Part shown: in pieces, positions 50,201 to 64,000 of the stretch
Layout of the letters: each line of letters begins with the position of its first letter
How positions within the stretch are numbered: position 1 is the stretch's first letter
Source of the DNA: Brugia malayi
Taxonomy: Eukaryota > Nematoda > Chromadorea > Rhabditida > Onchocercidae
Assembly: GCF_000002995.4 (NCBI RefSeq)
Contig: NW_025062476.1
Coordinates: 8,802,501-8,866,500 of the forward strand
Length of the DNA: 64,000 nt
Reading direction: 5' to 3'
Notes under the pieces: model-generated
What the model was told of the DNA's origin: nothing
Database searches by the model: none
The model's input: only the letters and a program-made list of their open reading frames with translations
Position numbers and translations under genes: made by a program

Positions 50201-52609
50201 ATGTCCATCACACCTGTAGTGCGACAGAATTCTTTGCCCGCATGGGAAAGTACTTCTAACCAGTGGCAGGATAATGCTCATATGGCAGGTAAATGGCAAA
50301 GTAGTATTCAGAGTGGAGCAGGCAGTCAGTGGGCGCAAGGAGGATGGCAAGGACAAGGACAAGGAGAGCAGCAGCTTTGGTCTCAGTATCCTCAAACTTG
50401 GCTACCAAGCATGAATCAGAACCAATATCAGAACAATAATGATTGGAATATTCAGAGAGTAACTCATTCCTAACATTCATGAATAATTGCCTTATAAGAC
50501 TTTAGGTAGCATAAACAAAAATTGAGCATTCAGAGTGAATGAATTAATGAAATTGTTACTTTCTAATAAATTTACTATTTAAAATTTTCTGAACCACGCG
50601 TTTATGTCTCTTATGGATGACGCAATAGTAATAGTAATTGATTTTTTCTTTGAAATGGTTTCAACAGTCCTTTCCAACCGTACACTAAGCAGGTAGTCCA
50701 GACAAGTCATTCATTGATTGTCTCATCTAATAGGTGGCAGTTATATAACTATCATCTAGGAAATTACTGATGCTGCGATATTTCTTGTAATTAAAACTTA
50801 AACGAAATGTTTTTAAACATATTTTTAGGCATATGGAAAACACTTTCACTATTTTTTTTTTTCAAATTGTATGTAAATATTGGTAGAGAAAGAGAAAAGA
50901 AAGAAGAATGGTAGCAAATGACAGATTGTTTTTCAGACGAATATAATAGATAATTTGGATGGACGAATGACTCAGGCTGTTTTACCAAGTGATAGCGCTA
51001 ACAGTTATGTTTACAATAACAATGCAAATGATCAGTGGATGCGATACTTCAATCAGTGGTACATCAATAACCAGCGCTTACAGCATCAGCCGATTGCAAA
51101 TACTGTTGTTAGCCAATCAGTTGAAGTGACAGGACCTGTGCTGCCACAACACACCGAAGATCAAATTCTTAATCAGCAGCAATCTGGGGTACCTGTTTCT
51201 TAGTTCTGTTTAAGGTCAAGAAATTGTAACAATTACCTTTTGAAATTATTTAAGCGCTTGCAAGAATTGCACGGAATCTTAGCTTCTTGTTCTGTAGATA
51301 ACGGATTCGCTGCAAAGTCAAACGGTTCAACAACATCAAGTTAAACCTCTGCCCCAAACTCAGCAACAGAAGCAAGAACCACAAATGATGCAGCAATTTC
51401 TTAATAAGCCGGTAAATATTGTTTAACGATATTCCATCTCACAACTTTTACGAGACGAAACTTTTCAGCAAAATCTAAATATACCAATTTTTTGCAGTGC
51501 AACAGGTGATAGTTACCCTAGGCACTTGTATCGAAATCCCAGGTAGTATTGTTTATTTGAATTCCTTTACTTAACGATGAATTTTCTTCAATGTTGATCG
51601 GCACAGACGAATAGTTGTGAAAAGACTTTGCTGAATGACGTTATAAGACAAATATTAGCGAATATCGTGTAGAGGTGAACAAAAGAATCAATATCTGAAG
51701 ATGATGATGAAGAAACGACGATGAGTAATAAACAGTAACCGAACTCAGCTCCTTTTGTATAGTGGAAGATTGTTTCCAGAGGATCTCTTACAAATAAATT
51801 GACTTATGCAGTCAAACACAAAGATTCCTTTACAGTATGTCGAATATTGTTCATAAACTTGATTATCGACTCTAAGGTTCTTTACAAATTGAGTTCATTT
51901 GGGTTGTCTTTACAACATGAGTTGATCTTTAATATGAGGTGATTTACAACAGATTTACATAACAACGTATTTCTGAAAAGAATATTTCGGTCAGTAAGTA
52001 ATGGTACAACACTGATACTGAGGAGGCACTGTCGATTATCACATATAGTAATAGCATAAAGGTTGGTGAAGAGGTTTTTATCTATTGGTGAAGAAGGGTT
52101 TACTGTATAACAACTGTTGATGAGTGCAAGTGCTGATCTTATGTTTATTTCCAGAATGATAACCAAGAGCAGTCTCATTTATTGCATCAAGAACGACTAC
52201 AACTACCGATGCATCGCATTGAGACTGGCTTAAGTGGTGGTAGTAATGGTTTGACAATGATTGATGATGACCTGAATAAGGAAACGGTTATGGAGGTTTG
52301 CAGAACATTTCTAAATAAAAGAACTGGGTTAACACTGCGAAGAGTGATAGATTCATAATGGAATTGGAAATTTGGCTCAATATTAGTAGCAGAGAAATGA
52401 ATTACCCATTTTAAAATCAAAATTTATCCTTTTTAAAAAAATAGCCTTTTTAAAATCCTTTCTGTGTTGCTAATTTCCCATTTCGGAAGATATTTCAGCA
52501 GTCGGGACCAATGAATGATATCAATCTCGCATTATCAAATCCAATGCTATTTCAAGTTGATGATCCTCCGCCACAGTCTGCTAGTGTGGATGAAAGTTTC
52601 ACTAAATAA
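47241..52609 (+). CDS. Single-pass membrane protein with Gln/Asn/Trp-rich tail, unknown
   Basis: I do not recognise this protein. Eleven exons join in phase: 47241-47363, 47971-48074, 48464-48544, 48833-48983, 49328-49450, 49550-49698, 49903-50458, 50937-51188, 51298-51411, 52155-52295, 52499-52609. This gives 1905 nt and 634 residues. Residues 1-42 are hydrophilic with a basic EKKR before one membrane segment (about 43-61, LGMLFFIFLFAIIV). No cleavable signal peptide is apparent, so a type II topology is likely. A C-D-D-C pair lies near 87-90. Residues about 160-200 are charged and helical. From about 244 to 580 the chain is rich in Gln, Asn, Ser and Trp, with many QW, NW, KWQ and GW pairs (RWINWQWPVPP, GKWQSS, GGWQGQGQG). 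The C-terminus is acidic. Exon 7 alone is 556 nt, unusually long for this window. Low complexity of this kind can be secreted or cuticular, or prion-like; no function is claimed. Confidence 0.8.
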
Positions 52610-52610
52610 A
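52605..52610 (+). promoter_or_regulatory. AATAAA overlapping a stop codon
   Basis: The 3' end of the Q/N/W-rich protein gene reads ACTAAATAAATAC, with AATAAA overlapping the TAA at 52607-52609. A second AATAAA follows at about 52728, at a more usual distance. Confidence 0.45.
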
Positions 52611-53712
52611 TACATAAATATTAGCAATAACCGAGAAGGGCGAATGGCCCGATGAAATATTACTCTTTTACATTTTATTATTTTCAATTCTTTTTCCACG
52701 ATTTTGCTAAATTATCATTTCGTTCAAAATAAATTCACTTGCTCTGATTTTGTGGTCGGCGAACAGCTAACTGTGAAGTCTTTCATTCCTAGTTAGAAGT
52801 ACCATAGCATATTACTAAGCTTACTTTAGAGAGTATTTCTGAGCACTATAATTCTCAGCGTTCTTTTATGGAGTTGTCGTATTATATATTGTGCATGTCG
52901 AGGTTATCTTGAATGATTTTTGTTTTACTCTCCTCTCATTACTTCTCATTACTCTATTGCAGTCTTTCTATTTCGACAAAAAGTCTTCAAAGCTTGTTTT
53001 CCTCTTAAGTCTGTGGAAAGGCTCATTTGCAAGTACAGAATTAAACAAAAATAATCCATGATAACTCTCTGAGTTTCATTCTGCCCTTCTGTTCCAGTAA
53101 ATCCCATATAAATGAATTATTTCCAATTACAAATTAATTTTTCTCCTCAATTTATTAATTTCTTTCATTTTAAGGCAAATCTATATGTCCAGCGGTGAAA
53201 ACTTCATATGTCTTGTTCATTCCAAATATAATTCCTATTAATAATAACGGACGGTCACTGTGCAATTTTCCTTTTATTTGAAAGGTCATCCGAAAGCAAG
53301 ACAATTTCGAGATGTGACATATAAGACATATATTATTAAGTAATAAGAACTTATTAAAGTAATAAGAACTACTGCAGCTCAGTGACTTATATAGTCTCAA
53401 ATTCAAATTAACGCAGTAAAAGTAATACTTATCAAAGTCAAATAAATAAGTACACTCTCAATCAAACTCAAGTAAAACGATGTTTCCCGTAAAAGGAATT
53501 CAAATAAACCGCTGGAAAAAGTGGAAGGCCATTAAAGTGCACAATACGTCTACGAGGAGTATACATTTCTGTTGTATGAAAATTCCCTTTTAAGCAATAT
53601 TTCATCAGTTAGCTGATGATGACAAGTAGTGCAGGCCATAACGTTTTGAAGAAAGTCACAAATTTGAAATAATATCAGCAATATAAAAGTATCATTTATG
53701 TGGAAGTAAATT
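52611..53712. other. Convergent 3' intergenic region
   Basis: About 1.1 kb between the 3' ends of the plus-strand Q/N/W-rich protein gene and the minus-strand ABC transporter. Nothing coding is supported. Confidence 0.6.
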
Positions 53713-63856
<10,144 letters not shown>

Positions 63857-64000
63857 CTGAATATTAGTGATGTTATTGTTTTGCACATTCAGATAAGAAA
63901 AAATTTTTCAATTTCTTGGAATACAGACCGCAATCTATTGTAATACAAAATGTAAATTCCTATTTTTGATTATATCATGGCTTATCAGAATTGTAATAGT

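Overview
The window is nuclear DNA of a nematode, most likely a filarial worm (Onchocercidae); this is inference. The sequence is strongly A+T-rich, genes are split into many short exons by introns of about 50-350 bp with T-rich TTTCAG/TTTTAG acceptors, start codons lie just after trans-splice-like acceptors, AATAAA signals overlap or follow stop codons, and the proteins are animal families in nematode-like form. I found no bacterial, viral or transposase gene and no CRISPR array. Gene models were assembled by hand from splice sites and reading phase; each multi-exon model whose ends lie in the window sums to a multiple of three.

Layout, left to right. (1) 1-1267, minus: 5' part of a RING-like zinc-finger protein that runs off the left edge. 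(2) 2213-3831, minus: an unrecognised 244-residue single-pass membrane protein. (3) 5903-19571, minus: a complete 37-exon MICAL gene (FAD monooxygenase, CH, LIM and C-terminal bMERB coiled coil; about 1623 aa), with a possible 66-nt cassette exon that would split the FAD-binding glycine motif. (4) 19572-24103: 4.5 kb without a supported gene. (5) 24104-25077, minus: a small unrecognised gene starting 93 bp after the stop of (6) 25170-31569, minus: condensin II subunit G2 (capg-2, 921 aa); the pair looks like an operon, or the small gene is an alternative end of capg-2. (7) 32557-35838, plus, divergent from capg-2: an MBOAT lysophospholipid acyltransferase of the LPCAT3/mboa-6 type (452 aa). 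(8) 35839-47240: 11.4 kb with no supported gene, a few short repeats and poly-A/T tracts. (9) 47241-52609, plus: an unrecognised 634-residue single-pass membrane protein with a long Gln/Asn/Trp-rich C-terminal region. (10) 53713-63856 and beyond the right edge, minus, convergent with gene 9: an MRP1-like ABCC transporter with both nucleotide-binding domains, two introns that appear to be GC-AG, and a substituted H-loop in NBD1.

The genes do not form one pathway. Actin oxidation (MICAL), chromosome condensation (CAPG-2), membrane phospholipid remodelling (MBOAT) and export (MRP) are housekeeping or cytoskeletal functions placed side by side. The most novel material is the Q/N/W-rich membrane protein, the small membrane protein at 2213-3831, the small gene behind capg-2, and the unusual splicing signals in MICAL and the ABC transporter.
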